Numbered from the stretch's first letter, positions 34,694-43,043 are shown. The stretch is DNA of 64,000 bases from Rossellomorea aquimaris (GCF_001877785.1 NZ_MINN01000106.1:309858-373857), one strand, 5' to 3'. Numbers and translations are program-made. The notes: generated from the letters alone by a model not told the origin.

Positions 34694-35701
34694 GTGCAGC
34701 GAATCAGTCTGGCTCACGGAGAAGGCGGCGAATTAACACATAGATTGATACAGGACCTCTTTATCCGGTCGTTTGGACACTCAGAACATACACAATTCGA
34801 TTCTGCGATTCTTGACATCCCATCACAAACCATAGCTGTCACAACGGACAGCTATGTGGTAAACCCCCTATTCTTTCCCGGCGGGAATATAGGGAAGCTG
34901 GCAGTAACAGGGACAGTGAACGATTTAGCTGTAAGCGGGGCTGAACCTCACGTGATAACGGCCGGTTTTATCCTTGAAGAAGGGTTCCCTGTCAAAAGTC
35001 TGAAAGAAATCGTCAACACGATGGCGGGGGAAGCAGAAAGAGCCGGGGTGAACATTATTGCGGGTGATACAAAAGTAGTCGAAAAGGGAAGTGTGGACGG
35101 CCTCTTCATTAATACGACAGGCATCGGTGTCATGAAAGAACAGCATCGCTTGAAGCCTGAATTGATTCAAGAAGGCGATTCCGTCATCATCAGTGGTACC
35201 ATCGGGGATCACGGGGTCGCGATATTGAGTGCACGCCAGGAGCTGGGTCTGGTCACAGATGTCAGGAGCGATTGTGCTTCATTAAACCATCTGATCCATG
35301 ATCTCCTGGGGGACATCAAAGGCATCCGGATCATGCGGGATCCGACAAGAGGGGGATTGGCCACTACACTCGTGGAGCTGTGTGAAGATTTCCATTTTAC
35401 ACTTGAAGTCGATGAAGCTTCTATTCCGGTGCGCGCTGATGTTCAGGGCGCCTGCGATATTTTGGGCTATGATCCCGTTTATCTAGCCAATGAAGGGAAA
35501 GTAGTGGTCATCGTGGATTCACATGATGAACAAAAGGCCCTTGATATGTTGAAGGGTCATGAAGCAGGAAAGGATGCAAGGGTGATCGGCCGCATCACAT
35601 CCTGTCATGTTCAAACCGGCAAGCTGCTTTTACGAACGGCTGTGGGCACGACTAGAAGACTCAATCGCCTGTCAGGTCAGCTTCTGCCGAGAATTTGTTA
35701 A
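34694..35701 (+). CDS. hypE: Carbamoyl dehydratase HypE
   Basis: A 335-residue ATP-dependent enzyme that turns the carbamoyl group on its C-terminal cysteine into a thiocyanate and passes cyanide to iron. PurM-like fold: ISLAHGEGGELTHRLI at the start, VTTDSYVVNPLFFPGG and the DPTRGGLATTLVE motif. The chain ends in LLPRIC, with the functional C-terminal Cys exactly last. GTG start, nine bases after GGGAGG; the longer upstream frame overlapping hypD is rejected. Confidence 0.95.
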   Translation: MQRISLAHGEGGELTHRLIQDLFIRSFGHSEHTQFDSAILDIPSQTIAVTTDSYVVNPLFFPGGNIGKLAVTGTVNDLAVSGAEPHVITAGFILEEGFPVKSLKEIVNTMAGEAERAGVNIIAGDTKVVEKGSVDGLFINTTGIGVMKEQHRLKPELIQEGDSVIISGTIGDHGVAILSARQELGLVTDVRSDCASLNHLIHDLLGDIKGIRIMRDPTRGGLATTLVELCEDFHFTLEVDEASIPVRADVQGACDILGYDPVYLANEGKVVVIVDSHDEQKALDMLKGHEAGKDARVIGRITSCHVQTGKLLLRTAVGTTRRLNRLSGQLLPRIC

Positions 35702-35750
35702 TCCATTTTGAAACCAGTGACAGGGGAAATGGCCCAAGGGGGAGAACATC

Positions 35751-36278
35751 ATGGATAGCATCGAAATGATTAGAATGCAGGTGAATCATCTTGTGACACA
35801 ATCCCGTCAGGATCTCCATACGTTATCAACATTGAGTGACCCCTCCCGCAAAGCACAAATTTTACAGCGGCTATGGGATGCACTCTCTACGATTCATTTT
35901 CTTAGTGAATGGCTGGCCAATCAAGCGAAGAACGGCTATCCTATAGTACCTTCACAATCATCTATTCCAGTTCCTTCAGAGAATGTAAATCAGTCACAAA
36001 ACCCTCCCGTTCCTTCTTTACCCACTCAGTCTCTATCACCGTCTAATCAACGAACGTTTACAATTGGAGAATTAGCCACTTTTACCGGGAAAAATGGGAG
36101 ACCGGCTTACGTAGCGGTCAATGGCATTGTGTATGATATGACAACTAATCGGGCTTGGGCAGCTGCTTCCCACTTCGGCTTAACTGCCGGCAAAGAGTAC
36201 ACGCAGGAATTTGCTTCTTGCCATGCCGGGCAGCAATCGATTTTGGCTGCACTGCCCATTGCAGGGAGGCTGGTCTAA
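35751..36278 (+). CDS. Cytochrome-b5-fold heme protein of the hydrogenase operon
   Basis: A 175-residue cytosolic protein with a helical N-terminus (1-60), a Ser/Pro/Gln-rich linker (61-100) and a C-terminal cytochrome b5-like heme/steroid-binding domain (103-175). The domain has FTIGELATFTGKNGRPAYVA, VNGIVYDMTTNRAWA and two candidate axial histidines, H141 (SHFGLTAG) and H158 (SCHAGQQ). The small-subunit ATG overlaps its stop (TAATG), so the two are coupled. No HyaC-type membrane cytochrome is present, so I infer that this is the electron acceptor or link to the chain. GGGGGAG precedes the ATG. Confidence 0.75.
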   Translation: MDSIEMIRMQVNHLVTQSRQDLHTLSTLSDPSRKAQILQRLWDALSTIHFLSEWLANQAKNGYPIVPSQSSIPVPSENVNQSQNPPVPSLPTQSLSPSNQRTFTIGELATFTGKNGRPAYVAVNGIVYDMTTNRAWAAASHFGLTAGKEYTQEFASCHAGQQSILAALPIAGRLV

Positions 36279-37183
36279 TGGAAGGACAAATTTTGCCGCC
36301 GGAGTCTTTAACAAATGAAGCCATTGCTGAAAGGTTGACTAGTACGGCACTGAAGAGCCTCGAAAGAAAGACGATCAAGAAAAAAAACCTCATTTACTTA
36401 GAGTTGAATGGTTGTTCGGGGAATATCATTTCCTTGTTGAACGGACGGAATCCGGACTTTGAGTACACGCTGAATTCAATGGTCGATCTTCGCTATTGCA
36501 ACAGTTTAATGGCTGCCGAGGGAGAGAGGGCGATCGAGAAACTGATAGAGGCGATGGATGAAGAGTATATTCTGGCCGTTGAAGGAGCCGTCGCGTTAAA
36601 GAACAATGGAATGTACAATATCATCGGCAGCTGGAAAGGGAAGCCTCTTACAGGCCTACAAGCAGCCAGGATGCTCGGGGAAAAGGCTTCCTATATTTTA
36701 GCTGTGGGGGCATGTGCCACACACGGCGGGGTATCAGCAGCTAAACCGAATCCATCCGAATCCGTAGGGCTGCAGAAGGTGCTGCCTGACAAAGACATGA
36801 TTAAACTTCCCGGATGCCCTGTCCATCCGGATTGGTTCCTCGGGACCTTGGCGCATCTTTTATTATATGGGGAGCCGGAAACAGACAGTTTGGACCGGCC
36901 TTTAATGTTCTACAGCACGCTTATCCATGACCGCTGTCCGAGAAGGCCATTTTTTGACCGGGGGATCTTCGCTGAAAAATTGGGTGATAAAACCTGTTTA
37001 TTCAAGCTTGGGTGCCGGGGCCCCGTGACGAGAGTGGACTGTCCGACAAGGCAATGGAATGGTCATGTGAATTGGCCGATTGGGGATAATACACCGTGCA
37101 TCGGCTGTGCCCAGTTTGGTTTTCCGGATGCGATGGCGCCGTTCATCAGCTACGACACGACAAGGGTGGTAAAGGATGAGTAA
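36278..37183 (+). CDS. [NiFe]-hydrogenase small subunit (cytosolic type)
   Basis: A 301-residue iron-sulfur subunit that carries electrons away from the NiFe site. There is no twin-arginine signal, so it should stay in the cytoplasm. The proximal-cluster ligands seen are C46 (ELNGCSGN), C146 and C180; the usual first Cys (position 43) is Leu. The distal cluster has H217, C220, C240 and C246; the medial cluster has C255, C274 and C277. A missing first Cys is also seen in group 2/Huc-like enzymes, but the group cannot be fixed by eye. It overlaps the b5 gene by 1 bp and the large-subunit gene by 8 bp. Confidence 0.9.
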   Translation: MEGQILPPESLTNEAIAERLTSTALKSLERKTIKKKNLIYLELNGCSGNIISLLNGRNPDFEYTLNSMVDLRYCNSLMAAEGERAIEKLIEAMDEEYILAVEGAVALKNNGMYNIIGSWKGKPLTGLQAARMLGEKASYILAVGACATHGGVSAAKPNPSESVGLQKVLPDKDMIKLPGCPVHPDWFLGTLAHLLLYGEPETDSLDRPLMFYSTLIHDRCPRRPFFDRGIFAEKLGDKTCLFKLGCRGPVTRVDCPTRQWNGHVNWPIGDNTPCIGCAQFGFPDAMAPFISYDTTRVVKDE

Positions 37184-38585
37184 GAAGAGAATCGTGATTA
37201 ATCCGCTGACGCGAATCAGCGGTTTTATGGAAATAGATGTAGTGGTCGACCAGAATAGAGTCGTCGATGTCAAAACGAAAGGAAATCTGTTCCGCGGTTT
37301 TGAGCAAATGCTGGTAGGCAGAAGTCCGTTCGATTCGGTATATTTTACTCAGCGGATATGCGGCATCTGTTCAGCCGCACACTCGATGGCTTCATCCCTT
37401 GCTTTGGAAGATGCTTTGAACATTGAACCAATGGAGCAGGGGAAATATTTACGGGATATCATTCACTGCTGTGAATTTTTGCAGAATCATATCCGTCACT
37501 TTTATCAATACACCGTCCCGGATTATGCGAAGATTGAACAAAACTCCCTTTTTCAGGCAGACCATGAGGATTTTCGATTACCTAAAAATATTAATGACCG
37601 TATTTCGCAGCATTACTTTGATTCCCTTACGTTCAGTCGTCTGGCTCACGAGATGCTGGCCGTACTGGGAGGGAAAGCCCCCCATAATCATGGTGTTTTT
37701 ATTGGAGGGATCACGACACAGGCAACAGCTGAGAAGGTAGCTCACATTGATTCCATTTTGGAGAAAATCAGTCGTTTTATTGATGAAAAAATGATCCCGG
37801 ATGTTTATGACATTGCACACTTTTATCCAGATTATTATCGATTGGGCGGAGGGTATGGCAATCTATTAACCTACGGTGCTTTTAACCATTACAAAGAGCT
37901 GGGGACACTATATGTTAATCCGCTATTCTCAACAATGGAATCTGTAACAGCATTTGATGAAAATAAAATTAAAGAAAAAATAGATTATTCTTATTATAAG
38001 TCTACTAATAACAGCACTCAGCCGGCTGAAGCATTGACCGAGCCGGATATGGACAATGAAAAAGCCTATTCCTGGGTGAAAGCACCAAGATACAATGGCC
38101 TCCCTGCTGAGGTCGGACCGCTGGCAAGACTAATCCTGAGTGGAGCGTATACCAACGGGATATCGGCAATGGACCGGACGATTGCCCGAGCACTGGAAGC
38201 AAAGAAGATCGCAGAAATTATGAAAATATTGCTTGAGCACATCATCCCTGGAGTAGATGTGCAGAAAAAATATGAACTCCCGGAATCGGCATCCGGAAGA
38301 GGGTTGGTGGATACGACGAGAGGGGCACTGGGCCATTGGTTAAAGATCAGGGATAAAAAAATCTCCTTCTATCAAATCATCACTCCTTCCACATGGGATT
38401 TCTCAACAAAGGATGACAGCGGCTTCAGAGGCACTGCTGAAGAAGCCTTGGTCGGCACCCCGATTCAGGATCCGGATAAACCTGCAGAGATTGGCAGAAT
38501 TCTTCGTTCATTTGATCCGTGCATGTCCTGCGCGACACATGTATACAGACCGGGAAAACAAGTAAAAACGATAAAGGTGTTTTAA
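37176..38585 (+). CDS. [NiFe]-hydrogenase large subunit
   Basis: A 469-residue catalytic subunit for H2 oxidation or evolution. The L1 motif is RICGICSAAH (Cys62, Cys65 and His69) and the L2 motif is DPCMSCATH (Cys449, Cys452 and His455); together they provide the four nickel/iron cysteines. After His455 a 14-residue tail (VYRPGKQVKTIKVF) remains, the segment removed by the maturation protease encoded next. The N-terminus VINPLTRISGFMEIDVVV is typical. Complete and apparently functional. The combination with the b5 protein and the absence of a membrane cytochrome point to a cytosolic enzyme. Confidence 0.93.
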   Translation: MSKKRIVINPLTRISGFMEIDVVVDQNRVVDVKTKGNLFRGFEQMLVGRSPFDSVYFTQRICGICSAAHSMASSLALEDALNIEPMEQGKYLRDIIHCCEFLQNHIRHFYQYTVPDYAKIEQNSLFQADHEDFRLPKNINDRISQHYFDSLTFSRLAHEMLAVLGGKAPHNHGVFIGGITTQATAEKVAHIDSILEKISRFIDEKMIPDVYDIAHFYPDYYRLGGGYGNLLTYGAFNHYKELGTLYVNPLFSTMESVTAFDENKIKEKIDYSYYKSTNNSTQPAEALTEPDMDNEKAYSWVKAPRYNGLPAEVGPLARLILSGAYTNGISAMDRTIARALEAKKIAEIMKILLEHIIPGVDVQKKYELPESASGRGLVDTTRGALGHWLKIRDKKISFYQIITPSTWDFSTKDDSGFRGTAEEALVGTPIQDPDKPAEIGRILRSFDPCMSCATHVYRPGKQVKTIKVF

Positions 38586-39040
38586 TGGGAAAAATAATCG
38601 TTCTGGGCATTGGGAATCGATTAATGATGGATGATGGAATCGGCCTTTATCTCGTTGAGGAGTTATCCAAGCTGAACCGTTCTCTTCCTGTATCTTTTAT
38701 AATCGGAGAATCCGACATTGATTACTGCATGGAAGAAATGATGGGGTCAACATTCGCCATCATTGTGGATGCTGTATTTTCAGGGAATAAACCCGGAGAA
38801 CTTGCCGTTTATTCAATTGCCGATTTACATGAACAGCACACTCTGGACATTTCGGCGCATAACTTTCACTTGTTCCAATCATTGTTCCAGCAGAGAGATA
38901 CAATGAAGGGCTACCTCATAGGGATCGATCCTCACGAGGTGCGGTTCCATATCGGATTAAGCAGCATTTTAAAAGAAAAATGGGAGACGATTTTACAAGA
39001 AGTATCACAGACCATCGATCGGTTGATTGCTAAGGGTTAA
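38585..39040 (+). CDS. Hydrogenase maturation endopeptidase (HyaD/HycI family)
   Basis: A 151-residue nickel-dependent protease that clips the C-terminal tail of the large subunit after nickel insertion. It begins with the family pattern VLGIGNRLMMDDGIGLYLVE, whose acidic residue binds nickel. A second metal ligand is likely the Asp in IVDAV, and the third the His in SAHNFH. The ATG shares its A with the stop of the large-subunit gene (TAATG). It closes the operon; no terminator is obvious directly after it. Confidence 0.92.
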   Translation: MGKIIVLGIGNRLMMDDGIGLYLVEELSKLNRSLPVSFIIGESDIDYCMEEMMGSTFAIIVDAVFSGNKPGELAVYSIADLHEQHTLDISAHNFHLFQSLFQQRDTMKGYLIGIDPHEVRFHIGLSSILKEKWETILQEVSQTIDRLIAKG

Positions 39041-39139
39041 GAGAATAAACAGTATTATTTTCAATGAAAATAGAGTCAAGAACATTCCTTGAAGTATAGG
39101 CATATGATTTTCGTATATCAGTGAAGGGAATGAAAAAAA

Positions 39140-39517
39140 TTGTACAATGTCCCTGGGATGTATCCATATCGAAATCAGCAGCCTCATAATGTCCATACAC
39201 CATTGCATCACTATGGCAGGCAGCCTGTAAACGGGAATTCAACCACCGCTAAAACCAGCTTCTCTAAAGAAGAAGCGGCAGCAATAGCTTTGTTATTAGG
39301 TGTTGATTTTACTACCAGTAAATTTAATTTAAATGAGTTTTGGATGGGAGTAAATACTGAACTTGAACACGGGAGAAAATACAATAAAACCAATGTGACA
39401 GGCGATGACCCTATCACGATCGGTAAAATTGCATTGGCTCATTTAAACGAATTTCCTGATTATTATAGAAGGCTGAAAGTTCTTGAAGATGAGGCAAAAG
39501 CGTATTGGAATAAGTAA
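39140..39517 (+). CDS. DUF5661-like protein
   Basis: A 125-residue protein. The N-terminal 35 residues are Tyr/Pro/His/Gln-rich and probably disordered. The rest is a compact helical domain beginning FSKEEAAAIALLLGVDF and ending DYYRRLKVLEDEAKAYW, which I recall as DUF5661. TTG start ten bases after AAGGGAA. It lies 99 bp after the hydrogenase protease; whether it belongs to that operon is unclear. Function unknown. Confidence 0.65.
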   Translation: MYNVPGMYPYRNQQPHNVHTPLHHYGRQPVNGNSTTAKTSFSKEEAAAIALLLGVDFTTSKFNLNEFWMGVNTELEHGRKYNKTNVTGDDPITIGKIALAHLNEFPDYYRRLKVLEDEAKAYWNK

Positions 39518-39621
39518 GCCACCGTTAGAATTAGCGGCTTTATTCTGGTTTTTTTATCATTTTTGATCATTTGCCTGGCTGCAGAGACTGGTTTCTTCTT
39601 ATGATAAAGATTATTCGACAT

Positions 39622-39739
39622 GAAGGGCATAATTAACAGCGGGAAGGGCGCAATTATTTTTACGAAGGGCATAATAAAAAAATATGGGGTGTAATTAATC
39701 AATTGAAAGGCACAATTCCCTTGATGAAGGGTGCAATTA
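39622..39739 (+). repeat. GAAGGGCRCAATTA array, six units at about 20.8 bp
   Basis: Units start at 39622, 39643, 39664, 39684, 39705 and 39726 (steps 21, 21, 20, 21, 21). Core variants are GAAGGGCATAATTA, GAAGGGCGCAATTA, GAAGGGCATAATAA, ATGGGGTGTAATTA, GAAAGGCACAATTC and GAAGGGTGCAATTA. It is preceded by AAGATTATTCGACAT, the same lead-in as the array at 44641. It fills most of the gap between the DUF5661-like gene and a minus-strand gene. Confidence 0.85.
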
Positions 39740-39858
39740 GCCCCAACTGCCTTCTTCATAGCCATCTACAGTCTGTGATGGCCGGCTGCAAGGACCGTTT
39801 GCCGGTTTTCATGAATATTCAGTGGAGTTCTAACCTGATTTGTTATAAGTTTTATAGC

Positions 39859-39892
39859 AAAAAGGAGATGTCCTAATGGATATCTCCTTTAA
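39859..39892 (-). terminator. Terminator of the minus-strand oxidoreductase operon
   Basis: AAAGGAGAT pairs with ATCTCCTTT across a ten-base loop, with TTTTTGC following on the minus strand. Confidence 0.75.
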
Positions 39893-39907
39893 ATTTGATG
39901 AAATTTT

Positions 39908-40432
39908 TTATCTGGATAACGTAATGTGATTGATATACTCTTCTGCACTCTCCCTCACCTGATCCTCACCCAGCATCCGCACCCCTTGAAGCACGAAGGA
40001 AGGGAGGAAGCGCATCCCTGTCAAATTGGCCGTCGCCTGGAAAGGCTTTGTGAGTTCGCTCATACTGTAGCGGTTGTACCCTCCTGCCTGATAGGCTTCT
40101 TCGGGACCGCCTGTTGAAATGGCCAGCATGAAATCCTTCCCGTGCAGTTTCGTCCCCTCGGAACCGTAGGCCCAGCCATATGTGAGTACGGTGTCCTGCC
40201 ATTCTTTTAAAAGGGCGGGACTGCTGTACCAATAGAAGGGGAATTGGAAGACGATTCTGTCGTGAGCAAGGAGAAGCGCCTGCTCCCTTTCGACATCGAC
40301 TTGCTTATCAGGATATTCTTCGTATAAATCGTGGACGGTGATGTCCGTTTCCTCTGATAATCTTTGCTTCCAGGCTTTGTTTATCCTGGATTCGTTTATA
40401 TTCGGATGAGCGACGATGACGAGTGTTTTCAT
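39908..40432 (-). CDS. NAD(P)H-dependent quinone oxidoreductase (KefF/YwrO type)
   Basis: A 174-residue flavodoxin-fold FMN enzyme that reduces quinones or similar electrophiles. Family motifs are LVIVAHPNINESRINKA (phosphate loop) and FQFPFYWYSSPALLKEW, then the glycine-rich loop ISTGGPEEAYQAGGYNRYS. Length fits YwrO (general stress protein 14) and KefF. AGGAGG precedes the start. It overlaps the preceding SDR gene by 4 bp, so the two are a unit, very likely under the adjacent MarR-type regulator that would sense reactive compounds. Confidence 0.85.
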   Translation of the reverse strand: MKTLVIVAHPNINESRINKAWKQRLSEETDITVHDLYEEYPDKQVDVEREQALLLAHDRIVFQFPFYWYSSPALLKEWQDTVLTYGWAYGSEGTKLHGKDFMLAISTGGPEEAYQAGGYNRYSMSELTKPFQATANLTGMRFLPSFVLQGVRMLGEDQVRESAEEYINHITLSR

Positions 40433-41094
40433 TGGGATTTTTCCTCCTGTTCATACACCACTTCTGCGTTTTTACGGTCTATATGCATGTCATGGATGGC
40501 CTCGGAAATCTTTTCTGCTGAAAAATAGGTGTCTTCCTGTACGAATCCGTTGATGGTCAAGGTTCCTGCGTATACTCCCTTTGGGCTGAGTTCCTGATTC
40601 AGGCTGTATGCGAGATTGCGGAGGGCCGCTTTTCCAACAGAAAGGGAAGCATATTCTGCATATGGATTCAGTGCAAGGCCGCCCCCTGTAAGGAGGATGG
40701 ATCCTGCGTTCGCTTCTAAGTCGGGCAGGAGTTCCTGGACGGCAGTAAGGGCACCCGCCGTATTGACTTTGAAATCGTATACGAAGTCTTCCGGACTGAT
40801 CGTTGTCGGATTTCCGGGTTTGATCGAAGCCGCATTGTAGAGAAGGACATCAATCGTTTCCCCGAATTCTGTTCTTACTGAACGAAGTGCCTGCTGCAGT
40901 GATGCAGGGGATGATACGTCTCCTTGAAAACCTTTGGCATTGATCTTCTGTGAAGCCAGATTCTGTTCTAATTTTTGCAATGAATCCTGAGTGCGTGAAA
41001 TCAGGGCGACATTGAATCCTTTTAGTCCAAACCTTTTTGCAGTCTGAAAGCTGATTCCTTTACCAGCTCCGATGATGATGATGGTTTTGTTCAT
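40429..41094 (-). CDS. SDR-fold protein lacking the canonical catalytic tyrosine
   Basis: A 221-residue Rossmann-fold protein of the short-chain dehydrogenase superfamily. The dinucleotide loop is GAGKGISFQTAKRFG, an unusual form of TGxxxGIG, and NAAS corresponds to the NAG motif. Where YxxxK is expected the sequence reads LSVGKAALRN: the lysine is kept but the tyrosine is Leu, so classical catalysis is doubtful. A Tyr three residues earlier might substitute. It is the first gene of a two-gene operon behind two 16-bp palindromic operators. Confidence 0.8.
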   Translation of the reverse strand: MNKTIIIIGAGKGISFQTAKRFGLKGFNVALISRTQDSLQKLEQNLASQKINAKGFQGDVSSPASLQQALRSVRTEFGETIDVLLYNAASIKPGNPTTISPEDFVYDFKVNTAGALTAVQELLPDLEANAGSILLTGGGLALNPYAEYASLSVGKAALRNLAYSLNQELSPKGVYAGTLTINGFVQEDTYFSAEKISEAIHDMHIDRKNAEVVYEQEEKSQ

Positions 41095-41119
41095 ATTCTT
41101 TCCTCCTGATCAGAATAAT

Positions 41120-41135
41120 ATTTGTATATGCAAAT
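41120..41135. promoter_or_regulatory. MarR-type operator 1, upstream of the SDR gene
   Basis: ATTTGTATATGCAAAT, a near-perfect palindrome 26 bp before the SDR start codon. The same word recurs at 41169 and 41670. Confidence 0.7.
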
Positions 41136-41168
41136 GATAGTGTAAAAAAAGATGGTAAGGAGCTTTTT

Positions 41169-41184
41169 ATTTGTATGTGCAAAT
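41169..41184. promoter_or_regulatory. MarR-type operator 2
   Basis: ATTTGTATGTGCAAAT, one mismatch from operator 1 and 49 bp away from it. Confidence 0.65.
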
Positions 41185-41215
41185 GAATGAGTGAAAAAGA
41201 GAGCTTTTCATACGA

Positions 41216-41653
41216 TCACTCTTCTTTTTCCAGCTTGTTGCTTGCCTCGTGCAGCATTCTGCTTAAGTTAAGGCTGAAATCCCTTCCCAATGTTTCGGAA
41301 TAATCATCGAATAGTTCCTTGATTGAAACACGGAACTGGCTGTACACTGCTTCTCCTTCTTGTGTCAGGGAGATAAAGGTCTGTTTTCCGGACATCTTCC
41401 TTGAGACCAGTTGTTTTTTCTCGAGCTTATCGATGAAGCGGGTACTGGTCGAAGGAGCGATCGACAGTTTCCGGCACAGCTCTTTCTGGGTGATTTCCGG
41501 ATGGAAGTGAACGACCATGATCATATAAAAATAGGAAGGGGCCAGATCACCGGCATCAAGGAACTTTTCGGCCAGTTTGGTAATATTACGGGCAAAGCGG
41601 CTGGCGGTAAAATATAGACAATGAATAAGGACTTCTTCCTCTTCGTTCTTCAA
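41216..41653 (-). CDS. MarR family transcriptional regulator
   Basis: A 145-residue winged-helix repressor. The recognition region is ITQKELCRKLSIAPSTSTRF (about residues 57-76), with the wing ...KKQLVSRKMSGKQTFISLTQEG. A TTG at 41653 is taken as the start because GAGGTGAAGGTC precedes it and because further upstream codons lie inside the operator at 41670. It probably represses itself and the downstream SDR/quinone-reductase pair through the three identical palindromes. The inducer is unknown; electrophiles or quinones are likely from the target enzymes. Confidence 0.82.
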   Translation of the reverse strand: MKNEEEEVLIHCLYFTASRFARNITKLAEKFLDAGDLAPSYFYMIMVVHFHPEITQKELCRKLSIAPSTSTRFIDKLEKKQLVSRKMSGKQTFISLTQEGEAVYSQFRVSIKELFDDYSETLGRDFSLNLSRMLHEASNKLEKEE

Positions 41654-41669
41654 GACCTTCACCTCTTTC

Positions 41670-41685
41670 ATTTGCATATACAAAT
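41670..41685. promoter_or_regulatory. MarR-type operator 3, at the regulator's own start
   Basis: ATTTGCATATACAAAT (reverse complement of operator 1) overlaps the 5' end of the regulator transcript, consistent with autoregulation. Confidence 0.7.
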
Positions 41686-41889
41686 TAACATGGATGAAAA
41701 CTAGTTGTCAACTTGGAAGGCGGGCAAGGGTGCATCCCATTATCGCTCTAATGATGAAAGTGGTTAATGTTTAGAGAATTGAAATATGAAAGATGGAGGG
41801 AATCGAGCTCTTTTTTTGTACTAACGAACGATATCTGATAATCTGCTTTCATACATAGATTACGGAATTGTAAAAAAGGAGGTTGGCAA

Positions 41890-42984
41890 ATGAATGATCC
41901 CATCATCATCGTCGGAGCAGGACTGAGCGGTATCAGGGCGGCTTCCCTGCTTACATCAAAAGGAATTCCATGCCGGGTCCTCGAAGCACGCAGCAGGATT
42001 GGGGGCAGGGTGTTGAGTGAACCTGCAGGTAACGGCCCTGACGCTGGCATGTATGACCTGGGCCCGACTTGGTTCTGGCCGGAGCACGAAACCTATATTC
42101 AGAATCTGATCAGTGAGTTGAGCATACCGGCTTTTGAGCAGTATACGGAAGGAGCGCTGCTGTTCGAACAGACTGAGAGTCAACAGGCGGAGCGTCATGT
42201 ACTGCCGGAAGATGCTGTTGAAAAATCGATGCGGATTGCCGGGGGTGTGCGGACGCTCATCGACGCCGTTGCGGAGACCCTTCCGGAGGGGACGGTCGAA
42301 TTGCATTCATCAGTTAAGGGCGTCCAGATGAGGGATGAAGGGACTGTCGAGCTTGAAGTTGAGAAGCCTGATGGCGTGAAGAAAATCCGGGCAGCCGCCG
42401 TCATCCTGGCCCTGCCCCCGCGGATAGCCGCCGGGAGGATTGAGTTCTCCCCTCCGCTGCCTCAGGCGCTTTCAGCAAGTCTGCTGGAAAAACCGACATG
42501 GATGGGTGGTCATGCTAAAGTTGTGGCTGTGTATGACCGGCCATTCTGGCGCGAAGAAGGTTTTTCAGGACAGGCGATGAGTTGGGCAGGTCCCCTTCAG
42601 GAAATCCACGATGCATCGCCTCCTGCAGGAAATGGCGCACTCTTCGGATTCTTCGGGATTCCGGCGGTGACACGCAGGGAACTTGGGAAGGACAGGATAC
42701 TCCAGCTTGTACTTAACCAGCTGAAGCGGCTATTCGGACCCGCGGCGGAAAAACCGATTTCCTTGTTATATAAAGACTGGTCCGATGATTCCTTGACAAC
42801 AGTGGAGGAAGATGCGGAAAGGCTGGCAGCCTTTCCGGAGTATGGTCCCCCGGTGAATGCGGGGATTTGGGAGAAGAAACTTATATTTGCTGGGACCGAA
42901 ACCTCCCCGGAACACGGGGGTCATCTTGAGGGGGCACTGCGCTCTGCTGGACGTGCGGTAAAGGAAATAGTGGAGTTGGAATGA
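41890..42984 (+). CDS. FAD-dependent amine oxidase-like protein
   Basis: A 364-residue flavoprotein of the monoamine oxidase/phytoene desaturase-like family. The N-terminal dinucleotide-binding motif is IIIVGAGLSGIRAASLL, followed by LEARSRIGGRV. The C-terminal FAD segment is LIFAGTETSPEHGGHLEGAL. It is shorter than typical monoamine oxidases (around 450 residues), with a reduced substrate domain. AAAGGAGG precedes the ATG. It is monocistronic with its own terminator. Substrate unknown. Confidence 0.82.
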   Translation: MNDPIIIVGAGLSGIRAASLLTSKGIPCRVLEARSRIGGRVLSEPAGNGPDAGMYDLGPTWFWPEHETYIQNLISELSIPAFEQYTEGALLFEQTESQQAERHVLPEDAVEKSMRIAGGVRTLIDAVAETLPEGTVELHSSVKGVQMRDEGTVELEVEKPDGVKKIRAAAVILALPPRIAAGRIEFSPPLPQALSASLLEKPTWMGGHAKVVAVYDRPFWREEGFSGQAMSWAGPLQEIHDASPPAGNGALFGFFGIPAVTRRELGKDRILQLVLNQLKRLFGPAAEKPISLLYKDWSDDSLTTVEEDAERLAAFPEYGPPVNAGIWEKKLIFAGTETSPEHGGHLEGALRSAGRAVKEIVELE

Positions 42985-42989
42985 AATAC

Positions 42990-43026
42990 AGGGCCTGAAC
43001 TCAGAATCATCATCCGTTCAGGCCTT
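42990..43026. terminator. Terminator between the amine oxidase gene and the coiled-coil gene
   Basis: AGGGCCTGAAC pairs with GTTCAGGCCTT around a 14-base loop. Confidence 0.75.
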
Positions 43027-43043
43027 GCTCTATGTTGTGTGTC

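Noticed and set aside
35751..36278. Membrane cytochrome b (HyaC-like) in the hydrogenase operon
   Set aside because: The protein has no transmembrane helices; its C-terminal domain is of the soluble cytochrome b5 fold.
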